From NCBI GenBank assembly GCA_041398565.1, contig JAWKUN010000003.1:124001-188000 (forward strand): DNA of 64,000 bases, read 5' to 3'. A program made the position numbers and the translations under genes. This document shows positions 8,280 through 16,489 of the stretch, in pieces; positions within the stretch are counted from its first letter, which is position 1, and every line of letters begins with the position of its first letter. Below the pieces are notes generated by a model. It saw only the letters and a list, made by a program, of their open reading frames with translations. It searched no databases and was not told the DNA's origin. The DNA comes from DATGPD01 sp041398565 (lineage in GTDB: Bacteria; Planctomycetota; UBA1135; UBA2386).

Positions 8280-11200
8280 TCAGCGGCTGCCGTTGGCCAA
8301 GCGCTGTTCCATTGCCTGCCAGCCCGGGTCGGCGCGCAGCGTCGCGAACGGCTCACGCTCGAGCCACCGGCTGGGCTGGCTCAGGCCGAGGCCGACAGCC
8401 CGCTCGAACAGCTCGGCGCCCTTGGCCACGTAAGCCACGACCAGATCCGGCCGCGGGCGATCGACGGCAACGCTCTCGTCGCGCAGCCGCGGCAGCGCAG
8501 CGGCCAGAACCTGTGCTCCCTCCAGGAGCGGCCGCGGCGAGCCGGCGCGCGCCAGCCGCTCGACGTCGGCGACGTGGTCGAGGCCCCGCCCGAAGCGCGC
8601 GGCCTTCACCAGCGCCTGCGCCCGCGCCACCGTGTAGGCGGCCAGAGCGTCGGGGGCAGCGCGTCGCTCCGGATGGCGCTCCGCGTAGGCCTCGAGCCAA
8701 CCGGTGCCGGTATCGAACGCCTGCTGCGATCCGGCATCGTCGTCGAGGTGCAGTCGCATGTGCGCCAGGTTGGTCATGCCCAGGAACGCGTCGATCTGCA
8801 CCGACTCGTCGTTCGGGAAGCTCTGCACCGCCCGTGCCGCCAGCGGCTCGAACGCCTGGTAGTGGCGCAGTGCGTCGTCTTGGCGGCCGAGCATGGTGCA
8901 GGTGCCGGCGAGGTGGGTCCGGAGCGACAGCAGTGTCGACATCTCCACGGCGTTCGCCGGTTGTCGGGCCACGCTCTCGGTTGCCACCTCGAGCCCGCGG
9001 GTGAGGTCGCGCTCGGCGCGGTCGAGATCGGCGGACTCGGGCGGCATCGACAGTTCGACGACGGCGGCGCAGTCGAGCGCGTTGGCCAGGCAGCTCAGGT
9101 TGTCATTGGCGGTCTTGGAGTGGGCGCCGGCGTCGGTCTGCACCGCTCGCTCATAGAAGTCGATGGTCAGACGCAGATTGTCGCGCGCGTCCTGGAACCG
9201 GCCGGCTTCGCCCTGCAGATCGCCCAAGCGGCGCGCGGCAAGCGCCAGTTGTCGTTCGAATGCGAGCACACGTGGATGGTCGTCGTGCAGCGCACGGAAG
9301 CGGTCGACGGCTTCCTGAGCCAACTGCAGCGTGCGTTCTGGCTCGTTGCGCGTGCGAAGCCATGCAGCCGAACGGGTGCGGGCGTCGGCGGCGGCGTAGC
9401 GCAGCATCGTGCTGTCCGGCGCGGCTTCGCCGAAACGGTCGGCGTCAGCGACGGCTTGCTCGAGCGCCGCCACTGCGCCGTCTTCGTCGCCGAGCGCGCC
9501 GAGCAGGGTGCCGAGCTCGCAGCGACACATCAGCAGGATGAAAGCTTGTGAGTCGTGCTTGGCGTCGAACGGCTCGGGCAGGAGGCCGGCGGCCAGCGGA
9601 ATCGCCTCACGCAGCGCGGCGGCGGCTGCGGCGGGATCGTTGTAACCGTGGTGTCCCGACAGCGCGCGCAGTCCCTCGACCAGGCCGCGCGCGCGTTCCT
9701 GGCGCAGGGTTTCGCTACTCGCATCGGCGGCGCGGAGCTCGGCCAGCGCCCGCTCGGTCGCGGCGATCGCTTGCTGTGGCGTGGTTGCCACCTCGGCGCG
9801 GGAGACCGCGGCGCGGGCGCGCAGGATGCGTGCGAGACGTGGGTCGCTCAGCTGGCCGATCACGTCGTCGAACGACGCGATCGCCTGCCCGAACTCGCGG
9901 TGGGCCGCGCTGTCGTCACCGAGCAGCACGTGCATGCGGCCCAGGCGCATGTGGGCGCGGCCGAGCTCGTGGCGCACGCGTGGCACAGCGCTGGCGTCGT
10001 CTTCCTGGGTGAGCTTGCCGAGCACTTCGACCGCATGACGCAGGATGTCGCGCCGAGCTGCTTCCATTTGCGGCACGTCGGCCAACTGCTTGTCACCGAC
10101 CTCGACCAGCAGCGAGTCGACCACGTCCATCACCTGCTGCAAGCGATGGATTGCTTGGTCGCCGGCTCGCTGCGCGCGACGGGCATAGACCGACACGCCG
10201 ATCAGTCCGCCTACCAGGCACAGCAGCGAGACGGCGGCGGCCACGCTGACAGCGCGATGGCGTGCGATCGTCTTGCGCAAGCGATACCAGGTGCTCGGTG
10301 GTCCGGCGCTGACGGTGTCGCCGGCCAAGTGCCGGCGCAGGTCGTCGGCGAGTTCCTTGACCGTGGCGTACCGGCGGTCGCTGTCGCGGTCGATGGCCTT
10401 CAGCACGATCCAGTCGAGTTCGCCGCGCAGGCGCCGGCGCAAGGCGGTGGGGGTGGTGCTGCGTGCCTGTGCCGCACGGCGTGCCCCCGCGGCGCCGTCG
10501 CCGTCCCCTGGGGTCACGGTCGTGACTCGCGCGCTCGGTGCCGGCGGCTGCTCCTCGAGCAGGATGCGCAGCATCTCGAGGTGACCGGCCCGGCGTAGGC
10601 GCCTGCCGTCGACCGGCAGGGCGCCGGTCAGGAGTTCGTACAGCATCACGCCGAGCGCGAACACGTCGGTGCGGGTGTCGGCGAGTGCCGCGCCGCCCCG
10701 CATCTGCTCGGGACTCATGTACTCCGGCGTGCCGAGCAGCGAGCCGATCGCGGTCAGGCCGGCGTCGTGATCGTCGTGGCCGGCCACGTCGAGCATCTTG
10801 GCGATGCCGAAGTCGATCACCTTCGGCACCGCGGTACCGGCGTCGTCGGCGACCAGGACGTTGCCGGGCTTCAGGTCGCGGTGGATGACGCCACGCTGAT
10901 GGGCGTGCTGCACCGCCTCGAGCACCGGCAGCAAGAGGCGGATGCGGCCGCTGGCGTCGAGGGTGCGGTCGTCGGCCCATGCCGTGATCGGCGTGCCGTC
11001 GACGAACTCCATCGCGAAGTAGGGCTGGCCGCTCGGCGTGGTGCCGGCGTCGTAGAGCTGCGCGATGTGCGGGTGGCTCATCCGCGCCAAGGTCTGGCGT
11101 TCGAGCTCGAAGCGGGCCAGCAGCTCGTCGCTGTCGGCGCCGGCCTTCATCACCTTGAGCGCGACCACGCGTTTGACCGGATGCTGTTGCTCGGCCAGCC

Positions 11201-11453
11201 AGACCGAGCCCATGCCGCCGGCGCCCAATCGCCGCACCACGCGGTACGGGCCGAAAGAATGCAGGGTGTCCGCGGTGCCCCTCGCCTCGTCGAGCAGGCC
11301 GGCGTCGCGGAGCTGATCGAGACGGTGGCGTACTTCGGCGGCCAGGTCCGGATGGTCCTCGCACAGCGCGTCGACGGCCTGTGGTTTGCCCTCCTCGATG
11401 GCCGCGACGCAGCGGGCAACCAGGGATACGACGGGATCGGAATCGGCGGACAT
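8280..11453 (-). CDS. Membrane-anchored Ser/Thr protein kinase with TPR sensor region
   Basis: A 1057-residue Hanks-type kinase. A short N-terminal helical segment (1-65) precedes the kinase domain (about 68-380): glycine loop RRLGAGGMGSV, ATP-binding Lys100, catalytic HRD at 191-193 with DLKPGN, metal-binding DFG at 214-216, and APE-like SPEQ at 247-250. One membrane helix lies at 403-422. The extracytoplasmic remainder is almost wholly TPR-type helices, consistent with ligand or partner sensing. All catalytic residues are present, so it should be active. It is divergent from the ECF sigma gene at 11735; kinase and ECF sigma pairs of this sort are characteristic of Planctomycetota. Its targets are not evident from the sequence. 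Confidence 0.95.
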   Translation of the reverse strand: MSADSDPVVSLVARCVAAIEEGKPQAVDALCEDHPDLAAEVRHRLDQLRDAGLLDEARGTADTLHSFGPYRVVRRLGAGGMGSVWLAEQQHPVKRVVALKVMKAGADSDELLARFELERQTLARMSHPHIAQLYDAGTTPSGQPYFAMEFVDGTPITAWADDRTLDASGRIRLLLPVLEAVQHAHQRGVIHRDLKPGNVLVADDAGTAVPKVIDFGIAKMLDVAGHDDHDAGLTAIGSLLGTPEYMSPEQMRGGAALADTRTDVFALGVMLYELLTGALPVDGRRLRRAGHLEMLRILLEEQPPAPSARVTTVTPGDGDGAAGARRAAQARSTTPTALRRRLRGELDWIVLKAIDRDSDRRYATVKELADDLRRHLAGDTVSAGPPSTWYRLRKTIARHRAVSVAAAVSLLCLVGGLIGVSVYARRAQRAGDQAIHRLQQVMDVVDSLLVEVGDKQLADVPQMEAARRDILRHAVEVLGKLTQEDDASAVPRVRHELGRAHMRLGRMHVLLGDDSAAHREFGQAIASFDDVIGQLSDPRLARILRARAAVSRAEVATTPQQAIAATERALAELRAADASSETLRQERARGLVEGLRALSGHHGYNDPAAAAAALREAIPLAAGLLPEPFDAKHDSQAFILLMCRCELGTLLGALGDEDGAVAALEQAVADADRFGEAAPDSTMLRYAAADARTRSAAWLRTRNEPERTLQLAQEAVDRFRALHDDHPRVLAFERQLALAARRLGDLQGEAGRFQDARDNLRLTIDFYERAVQTDAGAHSKTANDNLSCLANALDCAAVVELSMPPESADLDRAERDLTRGLEVATESVARQPANAVEMSTLLSLRTHLAGTCTMLGRQDDALRHYQAFEPLAARAVQSFPNDESVQIDAFLGMTNLAHMRLHLDDDAGSQQAFDTGTGWLEAYAERHPERRAAPDALAAYTVARAQALVKAARFGRGLDHVADVERLARAGSPRPLLEGAQVLAAALPRLRDESVAVDRPRPDLVVAYVAKGAELFERAVGLGLSQPSRWLEREPFATLRADPGWQAMEQRLANGSR

Positions 11454-11575
11454 GACGACGGCGGGGTCGGGGCCCAGTGTCGGGTACAGCGATGCCGACT
11501 GCGCGATGTTCGCGCAATTCCACCGAGTGGACGGGGCACCTGGCGTGGGCGCCTCCGGACCGCAACGGCTTCAGG
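11347..11575. repeat. Kinase/sigma divergent region, intact copy of a duplicated segment
   Basis: The first ~35 codons of the TPR kinase (minus strand) plus the adjoining intergenic DNA match 15539-15780. Shared landmarks include CCAGTGT followed by ACAGCGA, and later a GGCACCTGG...GGCGCCT.CGGACCG block at 11535-11570. The gap itself (11454-11734) separates the divergent kinase and sigma genes and must hold both promoters; none can be named with confidence. Confidence 0.6.
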
Positions 11576-11734
11576 ACGGTCCCTCCGGAACGAGACGGCG
11601 CATCTGGGGATTTGCCGTAGGAGCCGCGGCGCATTGCGCCACGACGCCGAAGAAAAGTCGAAACGACTGACGGATCGGACGGCCTCGCGAGCTGAGCGCC
11701 TTCTTCGGAAGGAAGCTACGATGGTCGATTGACG

Positions 11735-12316
11735 ATGCGCGAAGCCGGGTTTTCCGCCAGCTTGGATCTGCTGCGTCGCGCGAAAGCCGGCGAGCCCGGC
11801 TGCTTGGATCGCGTGCTGGAGCGCTACCAGGCGCGCGTACTGGCACGCATCCGGCTGATGATGGGGAACGAGGCGCGGGCGACCGCAGAAAGTGGCGACT
11901 TCTTGCAGGGCGTATTCGTCGCCGTGCTCGAGGGCTTCGAACGATTCGAGCTGCGCGATGAGCGCTCGTTCCTCGTCTGGGTCTCGCAGATCGCGCGCAA
12001 CGGCATCCGCAGCCACGTGCGTCGGCGCCGCGAGCGACTACTCGAGTCATTGATCGCACCGACCGGGCGGAAGCTGCCTTCGCAGGATGGCATAGCGACG
12101 CCGTCCGCCGAGGCGATGCTGGGCGAACAGATCGCACGACTCGCTCATGCCCTGGCGGAACTCGACGATCTGCAGCGTCAGGTGGTCGAGCTCCGCCACT
12201 TCGAGCGGCTGTCGTTCGAGACGATCGGCGCCCGCATCGGGCGCTCGGCGAACGCCACCCAGTTGCTGCACTCGCGTGTGCTGGCGCGCCTCAGCGTCGC
12301 GATGGCCGATTCGTGA
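11735..12316 (+). CDS. ECF sigma factor (kinase-associated)
   Basis: A 193-residue sigma-70 family protein. Region 2 covers about residues 10-95 (LLRRAKAGEPGCLDRVLERY, then FLQGVFVAVLEGFERFELRD and a FLVWVSQIARNGIRSHVRRR DNA-binding helix). Region 4 covers about 130-190 (LDDLQRQVVELRHFERLSF). No region 1 or 3, as expected for an ECF factor. The start is the ATG at 11735 or the in-frame TTG at 11729; a GGAAGG lies further upstream, around 11708-11713. Its stop overlaps the GTG of the next gene by four bases (GTGA), so the two are probably translationally coupled. With the divergent TPR kinase it forms a kinase-sigma-kinase block. Confidence 0.9.
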   Translation: MREAGFSASLDLLRRAKAGEPGCLDRVLERYQARVLARIRLMMGNEARATAESGDFLQGVFVAVLEGFERFELRDERSFLVWVSQIARNGIRSHVRRRRERLLESLIAPTGRKLPSQDGIATPSAEAMLGEQIARLAHALAELDDLQRQVVELRHFERLSFETIGARIGRSANATQLLHSRVLARLSVAMADS

Positions 12317-15300
12317 CCACCGTCGCAGAGCGTCTCTTCGAGGATCTGCTCGTCCGCGAACGCGATCCGGCGGCGGCGCTCGAAGCACTGTGTCGGCAAC
12401 ACCCGTGCCACGCCGAACAGCTTCGCGCGCTGTGGCGAGGCTACCGCCGCGTGGTCGGCATGCTCGGTGACCCCGGAACCGAGCTCGCGGCCAGCGGCGG
12501 CGACGAGGCGCCGGGTCGCTATCAGGTGCTCGGCGAGATCGCCTCTGGCGGCATGGGCCGCGTGCTCGAAGTCCTCGACCGCGACCTGCGCCGCAAGCTG
12601 GCGATGAAGGTGCTGCGCGACGACCTTCCGGACGATCCGCTTCGACAGGCGCGGGCACGTAGCCGCCTGGTCAACGAAGCCCAGGTGCTCGGCCAGCTCG
12701 AGCACCCGGGAATCGTGCCGATCCACGAGGTCGGCGACGACGCGGAGGGGCGACCGTTCTTCACCATGCAGCGTGTGCGCGGCCGCGCGCTCGACGCAGT
12801 GTTCGCCGAGGCGCGTGCCGGGCGCGACGGCTGGAGTCTGACGCGCGCCGTGACCGTCGTGCTGCGCGCGTGCGAGGCGGTGGCGCATGCCCATGACCGC
12901 GGTGTGCTGCACCGCGATCTGAAGCCCTCCAACGTCATGGTCGGCGCGTTCGGCGAGGTCTACGTCGTGGACTGGGGGCTGGCGAAGGTTCGCGGCACGA
13001 CCGTCGAGGCGGTGCAGACCGACCGCCAGGACGAGTCGGACGACGTGCCGGACTCGCCGCTGTTGACCATGCAGGGCGACGTCGTCGGCACTCCGGCCTA
13101 CATGGCGCCAGAGCAGGCCGAGGGGCGCGTTGCCGACGTCGACGAGCGCAGCGACATCTACAGCATCGGCGCGATGCTCTACCACCTGTTGAGCGGCACG
13201 GCACCGTACGCGGGCTCGAGCACGACGCCGCGGCAGGTGCTCGACTCGGTGTTGAACGGCTCGCCGGAGCCGCTCGAGCGCATCGCGCCGCGACGCACTC
13301 CGGCGGAACTCGCGGCGATCTGCGCCCGGGCGATGGCGCGCGATCCGAGCAAGCGATACGCGACCGTGGTAGCGCTCGCCGACGACTTGCGCGCCTACCT
13401 CGAGGACCGTGTCGTGCAGGCGCACCGCACCGGCCCGGTCGTGGGTTGCCGCAAGTGGGTGCGGCGCAACAAGGGGCTGGCGATGGCGATCGCCGCGGTC
13501 GTGCTCGGCGTCGCCGCCGTGATCGTGCTGCAGCAGCGAGCCCACCGCGACATCTCGCGCCGCGCAGCAGCACTGCGCCGTCAGGTCTACGACAACGACG
13601 TCGCCTTCGCGCAGATCGCCCAGCTCCGCAACGACTTCTCGGGCATGAAGGCGCTGCTGGCGCGATGTCCGCAGGAGCTTCGCGGCTGGGAGTGGCGATG
13701 CCTGCAGCGTGAGGCTGACACCAGCGACCTGACCCTGCCCGCGGGCGGCGCGGCATCGATCGACGCCGCTGGCCGCACGATCGCGACGGCACTGCAGCAG
13801 AAGCCGACGGAGATCCGTCTGTGGAACGCGAACACCGGCGAACTCAGGGGCCAGGTCAGCGTCGACGTCTTTCCGCGCCGTCCCGTGTTCTCGGCCGACG
13901 GCCGCCGACTCTATCTGCCTTCCAACGACGGCACGCTCGTAGTGATCGATGTCGCGGCGTGCGTCGTCGAGTCCCAGCACCCGTGCGGTGGCCGCGGATT
14001 CGACGTCTCGCTGTCGCCGGACGGTCGCATGATGGCCATCGGTAGCGACGGCGGCTGGCTCGAGCTGTGGGCGAGCGTCGACGAACGCGTCGCGCGCTTG
14101 GATCGGGGGCTCGAGGGCTTTCCGATGACCGCCTGGTCGGCCGACGGCAGCAGGCTCGCCGCTGCGACCCGGATGATCGGCTCGGGCGATGACCGTTCGA
14201 GCGAGCTGCGCATCTATGACGTGCCTGCCGCACGGCTCGAGCACAGGTTGCCCGGTCACCGCAACTGGCTGCATTCGGTGGCCATGAGCCCGGACGGTAG
14301 GTTCGTCGCCAGCGGCGGAGTCGACTGCCGTCTTCTGCTCTGGGACCTCGCTGCGGTCTCAGCTCCGCCGCGACAATTGATGGCGACGACCTACATGCCG
14401 AGCGTGGTGTGGTCGGACGACGGAACCAGGTTGCTCGCATCGTGCGATGGCCGCATCGTCGTGTGGGATACGGGGACGTGGTCCGTTGCCCAGGAACTGA
14501 CCGGTCTCGTCGGGCTGGTCAACGATCCCCAGTGCATTGGCAGCGAGACCGTAGTGGCGTGCGACGGCGTCGAGACGAAGCTGTGGCGGCTGGGGCGGCT
14601 GGACCGCGTCACGATCGCGCCGAGCGAGCACGCCACGGGTCAGTTGGCGGTGTCGCCGACCGAGCCGCTGCTTGCCCTCGCGCCGTGGGCAGGCCAGGTC
14701 GAGCTGTGGAGCCTCGATACTCGCCGCCGTCGCCGCGTGACTTCGATCGACAGCGATCGAGCCGTCATGCAGTTCAGCGGCGACGGACGGCGGCTTCTGC
14801 TTCTCGACCAGCAGGGCTGGCTGCGCATCTGGGACGTGGCGAGCGACACGCTGCTCGCCGAAGTGTGCGCGCACCGGCCGCACGGTGGCATGGTCGGGTG
14901 CGTCGTGCCCATGCCTGATGGCCGGCGGGCGCTGACGACGGGTTGGGACGGCCGGGTGCGGATGTGGGACCTCGACGCGATGGTGCCCGAATGGAGCATC
15001 GATTGCGGGCTGAAGGGCGCCTGGCCGCCGGGCGCACACCGGGCGGACGTCGCCCCGCACGGCCGACTCGTGGCGGTGGGGGCCGGCGATGGCTGCCTAC
15101 GGCTGCTGGCCACTGGCACCGGCACCGTGGTGCGCGAGCTACGTGTCGCCGGCGGCGAGCATCGCTACGACTGGCCAGCGTTCTCGCCCGATGGCCGCGT
15201 GGTCGTCGCGGCGCTCCTCGGTCAGCCGCGCCAGCTGGTCGCGTGGGACGTCGAGACCGGGGCCGAATTGTGGCGCGTACCAGCACACAAGGATCACAAG

Positions 15301-15513
15301 TGGCCACGGTTCACGCCAGACGGCTCGCGCGTGTTGACGGCGACGACCGCGGGTGGCGTGGCCGTGCGGTATGCCCACGACGGCTCCCGTGTCGTCGCGC
15401 TCGAACGTGCGTCGCCGAGCGCCTGCCAGCACATGGTGCTGAGTGCCGATGGCGAAACCGCCGTCGTGCTGACCGACGGTCAGTTGCGCTTCTGGACCGC
15501 GGCACTTCGGTGA
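12313..15513 (+). CDS. Ser/Thr protein kinase with WD40 sensor propeller
   Basis: A 1066-residue protein starting at a GTG that overlaps the sigma factor stop. Kinase domain at about 69-368: glycine loop GEIASGGMGRV, Lys99, HRD at 200-202, DWG (in place of DFG) at 220-222, and APEQ at 265-268. The DWG substitution keeps the essential Asp. A single membrane helix lies at 388-406. The rest, about 460-1060, is made of WD40-type blades, with repeated VAMSPDGRFVASGGVDCRLL-like units and WD endings (VWDTGTW, MWDLDAM). A sensor/propeller outside the membrane with the kinase inside is the likely arrangement. It is encoded with the ECF sigma, so phosphorylation-based control of that sigma or its partners is a reasonable inference. 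Confidence 0.94.
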   Translation: MTTVAERLFEDLLVRERDPAAALEALCRQHPCHAEQLRALWRGYRRVVGMLGDPGTELAASGGDEAPGRYQVLGEIASGGMGRVLEVLDRDLRRKLAMKVLRDDLPDDPLRQARARSRLVNEAQVLGQLEHPGIVPIHEVGDDAEGRPFFTMQRVRGRALDAVFAEARAGRDGWSLTRAVTVVLRACEAVAHAHDRGVLHRDLKPSNVMVGAFGEVYVVDWGLAKVRGTTVEAVQTDRQDESDDVPDSPLLTMQGDVVGTPAYMAPEQAEGRVADVDERSDIYSIGAMLYHLLSGTAPYAGSSTTPRQVLDSVLNGSPEPLERIAPRRTPAELAAICARAMARDPSKRYATVVALADDLRAYLEDRVVQAHRTGPVVGCRKWVRRNKGLAMAIAAVVLGVAAVIVLQQRAHRDISRRAAALRRQVYDNDVAFAQIAQLRNDFSGMKALLARCPQELRGWEWRCLQREADTSDLTLPAGGAASIDAAGRTIATALQQKPTEIRLWNANTGELRGQVSVDVFPRRPVFSADGRRLYLPSNDGTLVVIDVAACVVESQHPCGGRGFDVSLSPDGRMMAIGSDGGWLELWASVDERVARLDRGLEGFPMTAWSADGSRLAAATRMIGSGDDRSSELRIYDVPAARLEHRLPGHRNWLHSVAMSPDGRFVASGGVDCRLLLWDLAAVSAPPRQLMATTYMPSVVWSDDGTRLLASCDGRIVVWDTGTWSVAQELTGLVGLVNDPQCIGSETVVACDGVETKLWRLGRLDRVTIAPSEHATGQLAVSPTEPLLALAPWAGQVELWSLDTRRRRRVTSIDSDRAVMQFSGDGRRLLLLDQQGWLRIWDVASDTLLAEVCAHRPHGGMVGCVVPMPDGRRALTTGWDGRVRMWDLDAMVPEWSIDCGLKGAWPPGAHRADVAPHGRLVAVGAGDGCLRLLATGTGTVVRELRVAGGEHRYDWPAFSPDGRVVVAALLGQPRQLVAWDVETGAELWRVPAHKDHKWPRFTPDGSRVLTATTAGGVAVRYAHDGSRVVALERASPSACQHMVLSADGETAVVLTDGQLRFWTAALR

Positions 15514-15538
15514 CCCATTGCGGTTGCGACTCGACCCT

Positions 15539-15655
15539 TCCGGACGGTCTTGGCACCGCAGGTCGACGGGGAGCGGCCCTTCTGGTCGGCGCGCAGCGCA
15601 GACTCGCACCCTTGTTGCGCCGCGGGCTGCCACGGGATTCGAATCGGAGGACGGG
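15539..15655 (-). pseudogene. Decayed 5' end of a second TPR-type kinase gene
   Basis: The plus strand at 15539 (TCCGGACGGTCTTGGCACCGC...) aligns with the start of the intact kinase gene at 11347 onwards (TCCGGATGGTCCTCGCACAGC...), and similarity continues at CACGGGATTCGAATCGGAGGAC. Read on the minus strand it gives an SxDSxPV opening like the intact kinase's MSADSDPVV, then frame shifts and a Cys-Asp-rich match. Only about 35 codons remain, ending where the WD40 kinase gene finishes. The open reading frame is broken, so this is a relic. Confidence 0.6.
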
Positions 15656-15780
15656 GCGGGGCCGCGGCCAGTGTGGGACACAGCGACGCTGCCGTGTCGT
15701 CCTCGCGCCATCGTGCCGATGGGCCGGCACCTGTTGGGACGGGCACCTGGTGTCGGCGCCTTCGGACCGGCACAGTATCA
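15656..15780. repeat. Duplicate copy of a kinase/sigma upstream region
   Basis: Second copy of the segment lying between the divergent kinase and sigma genes near 11454-11575. GCCAGTGT...ACACAGCGA and GGCACCTGG.GT.GGCGCCT.CGGACCG are conserved. It runs up to seven bases before the second ECF sigma start at 15788, so it probably carries that gene's promoter. The remaining unique stretch is too short to hold another gene. Confidence 0.55.
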
Positions 15781-15787
15781 GGGTGCG

Positions 15788-16378
15788 ATGGCTGCCTCGA
15801 CCCCGCCACCCGACCCGCCTCCCTCCGACGCCGACCGCAGGCTGATCGAAGGGCTGTTCGAGCGCAACATGACGCCGCTGGTGGCGTTCATCCGCGCCCG
15901 CGCCGGGCAGGCACTGCGCGCCCGCGAATCGGCAGTCGACCTGGCGCAGTCGGTGTGCCGCGAGGTGCTGCAGGATCTCGACGACTTCGAGTTCCGCGGC
16001 GAGGAGGCGTTCCGTGGCTGGTTGTTCCGCCAGGCCACGCGCAAGATCATCGACCGGCACCGCTACCTCGCCCGAGCGCGACGTGACGCTGCCTGCGAGC
16101 AGCCGGCGGCCGCCGCCGCCGAAGACGACGAAGTCGGCATGCTGCAGTGCTACCAGACCCTGTGCACGCCGAGCGTGCACGCATCGGCGCGCGAGGAGCT
16201 GCAACGCATCGAACGGGCGGTGGAGGAGCTGCCGGAGGCGCAACGCGACGCGGTCACCATGTCGCGCCTGCTCGGCATGAACTACGTCGACATCGCCGAC
16301 GTCATGCAGATCTCGGAGGCGGCGGTGCGCGCGCTGGTGGCGCGGGGTTTGGCGGCGCTCACCACCAAGCTGGGCTGA
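15788..16378 (+). CDS. ECF sigma factor
   Basis: A 196-residue sigma factor. The N-terminus is Pro/Asp-rich (PPPDPPPSDADRRL); region 2 covers about 22-95 (ARESAVDLAQSVCREVLQDL and AFRGWLFRQATRKIIDRHRY); region 4 lies at about 135-190 (AVEELPEAQRDAVTMSRLLG, then IADVMQISEAAVRALVARGL). Between them is an Ala/Glu-rich linker. The ATG at 15788 is used because the conserved region begins just after it; the frame stays open upstream but has no plausible start there. Only a kinase relic and the duplicated promoter segment lie ahead of it, so it seems to be a paralogue of the 11735 pair that lost its kinase. Confidence 0.88.
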   Translation: MAASTPPPDPPPSDADRRLIEGLFERNMTPLVAFIRARAGQALRARESAVDLAQSVCREVLQDLDDFEFRGEEAFRGWLFRQATRKIIDRHRYLARARRDAACEQPAAAAAEDDEVGMLQCYQTLCTPSVHASAREELQRIERAVEELPEAQRDAVTMSRLLGMNYVDIADVMQISEAAVRALVARGLAALTTKLG

Positions 16379-16489
16379 CCTGTCGCCCGGGCGGATCCGT
16401 GGTCGAGGCTGCGCAGACCGCCGTGGGGCAAACGATGGTGTCGACGGTCGTCGGGATTGCCTTGGCCAGCGCCGCGGCCCGTCGCCGGG

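Noticed and set aside
8241..9551. 436-codon plus-strand open frame opposite the kinase
   Set aside because: Antisense shadow; the kinase frame is much better supported.
13000..15500. Phage or transposon
   Set aside because: No integrase, transposase, capsid or terminal repeats are visible anywhere in the window.
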